Assembly: GCA_900545215.1 (NCBI GenBank)
Contig: UQXW01000019.1
Span: forward strand, 1-34,487
DNA from: an uncultured Bacteroidota bacterium
GTDB taxonomy: Bacteria > Bacteroidota > Bacteroidia > Bacteroidales > P3
Length of the DNA stretch: 34,487 nt
Direction: 5' to 3'
The notes under the pieces were generated by a model. The model made no database searches and had not been told where the DNA came from. It saw nothing but the letters and a program-made list of their open reading frames with translations. Below, one piece after another: positions 33,009 through 34,487 of the stretch. The stretch's first letter is position 1, and every line of letters begins with the position of its first letter. The position numbers and the translations under genes were made by a program.

Positions 33009-33039
33009 GCAAAAGTAATACTTTTATTTGATTTCGCAA
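33009..33039 (-). promoter_or_regulatory. Consensus promoter of the predicted small RNA
   Basis: TACTTTTGC (33009-33017) with TTG (33037-33039) exactly 19 bp upstream, a full -33/-7 match. It directly abuts the hairpin sequence. Confidence 0.75.
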
Positions 33040-33129
33040 TGGATGTAGCAAAAATATTTTCGACATTGTGAAGACTTCTGCAATAAGTTTATAGTGCGAT
33101 ACCCACGGATAAATCGATTGTATGTTTAT

Positions 33130-33206
33130 TTGCAAAGGTACAAAAAATGAGACTGTATCAAAGCCCCTGTATGGCTTTTCTGCAAAAACGAACAGATAAT
33201 CGCGAG
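33130..33206. repeat. 77-bp direct repeat, copy 2 (second folE-type promoter)
   Basis: Identical to 31741-31817; the copies start 1389 bp apart and enclose 1312 bp with the ncRNA and abi. Past base 33206 the sequence differs from that after copy 1. Confidence 0.95.
33132..33140 (-). promoter_or_regulatory. Duplicated folE-type promoter facing the ncRNA-abi unit
   Basis: Same TACCTTTGC box and spacing as the folE promoter. Here it would give a transcript starting about 120 bp ahead of the ncRNA promoter and running through it into abi. The 33040-33129 stretch between shows nothing else recognisable. Confidence 0.65.
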
Positions 33207-33269
33207 ATAAACATGCAATGTCGAAGATTTCCGGAAGCATGAGATAAGACATGAGCCTTGATTACAAAG

Positions 33270-33294
33270 AGCCGCAGACATATTGCCTGCGGCT
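33270..33294 (-). terminator. Hairpin terminator after the LRR gene
   Basis: AGCCGCAG / CTGCGGCT, an 8-bp GC-rich stem with a 9-base loop, 32 bp beyond the stop of the 33326 gene. The following minus-strand T-run (CTTTGT) is short. Confidence 0.6.
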
Positions 33295-33325
33295 TCGCTG
33301 CGTTTGCAGTATTCTTGCTTACTGC

Positions 33326-34487
33326 TTACTCCACTATCAACTTCTTCGTCGTGCTGCCGAGCATGATTGTATATACACCCTTCGGCAAATCGCCGAGATC
33401 TATTCGCAATGTCTCCTGACCAATGTTCATGATATATTCTTTGAGTTTGCGTCCTTGAATATCGAACAAATACACAGGCGTTTGTTCTTTCAAGCCCTCG
33501 ACTTTCAACGTTGTATAAGCATTCGCAGGGTTCGGATACAACGAAACTTCGACTGCGCTCGCAAGTACATCACGCAATCCTACAAATGTCAAATTCAATG
33601 TAACTATACTGTCGCATCCATCAATCGTTTGCAAGGTTTGGGTGTACTGACCGGCTTGATTGACATCGAAGCCATTCTCTTCGTATATTGCACCTTCTTC
33701 TATGCTTGCATTTATTGTGATATTATACGCAGGATTAACCGTCAAATACAGTGTAATCACACGATCGCACTCCTCGCTTTCGTTATGCAATGTTTTGAAG
33801 TATATACCTGTCAGATTTGCATTGAAGCCGTTCTCTGTATATATGTTTCCTTCACAAATCGTTGCTTCGACATCCTCAAAATACACTCCTTTTATATGAT
33901 TGAAATTTTCCCAATAAGTTGCTTCTTGATAGCTTGGTACCGTAGAACAAGGAACAAATAATTTTGCAGAAAAATCAGAGAAAGCATATTGTCCCAAAGT
34001 AGGAGGAAGTTCTGCCCGTGAATAAACATTCCTCAAAGGAACATTCCAAAACGCAGCGTAGCCTATATTTGTAACACCACTCGGAATTGAAATAGCATTC
34101 AAACTACTGCACTTATAAAAAGCATAATCCCCGATGGAAGTTACATTGTCATTGATATTAACCGTACTCAAATTAGAGCAATTATAGAACAACCCCTCAT
34201 TTATAGCTGTAACTCTATAAGGAATTTTGATCGAAGTCAATCTGATACACATCGCAAAAGCATAATCCCCTATGGAAGTAACGTTATCAGGAATTACAAT
34301 AGAAGCCAAGCTTTTGCAATATCTGAATGCAGATTTCTCAATTATTGTCAACCCCTCAGGCAATGTAATATTACTCAAATTGACACAACTGTCGAATGTC
34401 CATGCTCCGATTCTCGTCAAACCATTCGGAAAATTAACCGAAGTCAAACTTGTACAATATTCAAATACTGCTGTATCCAATACAGCA
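33326..34487 (-). CDS. BspA-type leucine-rich-repeat surface protein with T9SS sorting domain (5' end cut by window edge)
   Basis: The reading frame runs open through the right edge, so the N-terminus with the signal peptide is missing; 386 codons remain. The first ~150 residues are BspA-like (LRR_5) repeats of about 23 residues with the pattern VTSIGDYAFxxCxxLxxIxIP. Then come two related ~50-residue modules (GNIYTENGFNANLTGIYFKTL and GAIYEENGFDVNQAGQYTQTL, each ending with Cys-Asp and a LTV/LTF strand). The C-terminal ~75 residues are a type-A T9SS sorting domain: VSLYPNPANAYTTL, VYLFDIQGRKLKEY, DLPKGVYTIML and a final KKLIVE. It should be exported by T9SS and processed by PorU. BspA-type repeats often bind host or matrix proteins; the target here is unknown. 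Confidence 0.9.
   Translation of the reverse strand, partial: AVLDTAVFEYCTSLTSVNFPNGLTRIGAWTFDSCVNLSNITLPEGLTIIEKSAFRYCKSLASIVIPDNVTSIGDYAFAMCIRLTSIKIPYRVTAINEGLFYNCSNLSTVNINDNVTSIGDYAFYKCSSLNAISIPSGVTNIGYAAFWNVPLRNVYSRAELPPTLGQYAFSDFSAKLFVPCSTVPSYQEATYWENFNHIKGVYFEDVEATICEGNIYTENGFNANLTGIYFKTLHNESEECDRVITLYLTVNPAYNITINASIEEGAIYEENGFDVNQAGQYTQTLQTIDGCDSIVTLNLTFVGLRDVLASAVEVSLYPNPANAYTTLKVEGLKEQTPVYLFDIQGRKLKEYIMNIGQETLRIDLGDLPKGVYTIMLGSTTKKLIVE

Noticed and set aside
31741..33206. Insertion sequence or transposon carrying the abi gene
   Set aside because: There is no transposase or integrase frame, no terminal inverted repeats, and 77 bp is far too long for a target-site duplication.
33130..33206. 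Attachment-site (att) pair of an integrative element
   Set aside because: The cassette lacks an integrase and the repeat does not overlap a tRNA or gene end; possible only if an integrase acts in trans, so left as an open point within the repeat finding.

Overview
The window comes from a member of the Bacteroidota, most likely class Bacteroidia. The evidence is a block of type IX secretion system (T9SS) genes (PorP/SprF-like protein, GldJ, PorU, PorV), two cargo-type proteins with T9SS C-terminal domains, and repeated TAnnTTTGC boxes (the Bacteroidota -7 promoter element) just upstream of starts, mostly without Shine-Dalgarno sites. I cannot name a genus. All protein genes look intact except the two cut by the window edges and an Abi gene with an in-frame TGA near its 3' end. 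I saw no tRNA, rRNA, insertion sequence or CRISPR array.

Left part (1-7860, all minus strand). A compact run reads MerR regulator, D-Ala-D-Ala ligase, alkaline phosphatase and S-adenosylhomocysteine hydrolase, with 5-19 bp gaps. After a 153-bp gap filled by a periodic repeat come an MsbA-like ABC exporter and an LTA-synthase-like phosphoglycerol transferase cut by the left edge. Middle part (7861-15473): porP and gldJ on the minus strand diverge from porU and porV on the plus strand, giving a T9SS locus for outer-membrane translocation, signal-domain cleavage and surface attachment. Next (15592-23428, minus): a PIG-V-like glycosyltransferase, a small beta-barrel-type protein, the potassium transporter TrkH, a secreted protein of unknown function, and a large CUB/P-domain/PKD protein with a gliding-type C-terminal domain.

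Right part (23767-34487). hisS and a ygiQ-type radical SAM gene converge and overlap by 38 bp. Two tandem paralogous lipoproteins follow, then a translationally coupled pair of GldN-like secreted proteins, a SpoU-type RNA methyltransferase, folE, an Abi_2-family HEPN gene in an apparent insertion, and a BspA-type leucine-rich-repeat T9SS cargo cut by the right edge.

Two things deserve most attention. (1) Between folE and the LRR gene, a perfect 77-bp direct repeat, which contains the folE promoter, brackets a small cassette. The cassette holds a consensus promoter, a predicted ~65-nt RNA folding into one long hairpin ending in seven Ts, and directly behind it an AbiD/AbiF-like HEPN ribonuclease gene. 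This layout resembles an RNA-antitoxin/HEPN-toxin defence unit. (2) Five intergenic gaps in the first 19.4 kb carry the same kind of array: 3-5 copies of a 9-bp CGSCG-centred motif spaced almost exactly 21 bp apart (two DNA helical turns), with A/T-rich spacers that are also partly conserved. I do not recognise this family.
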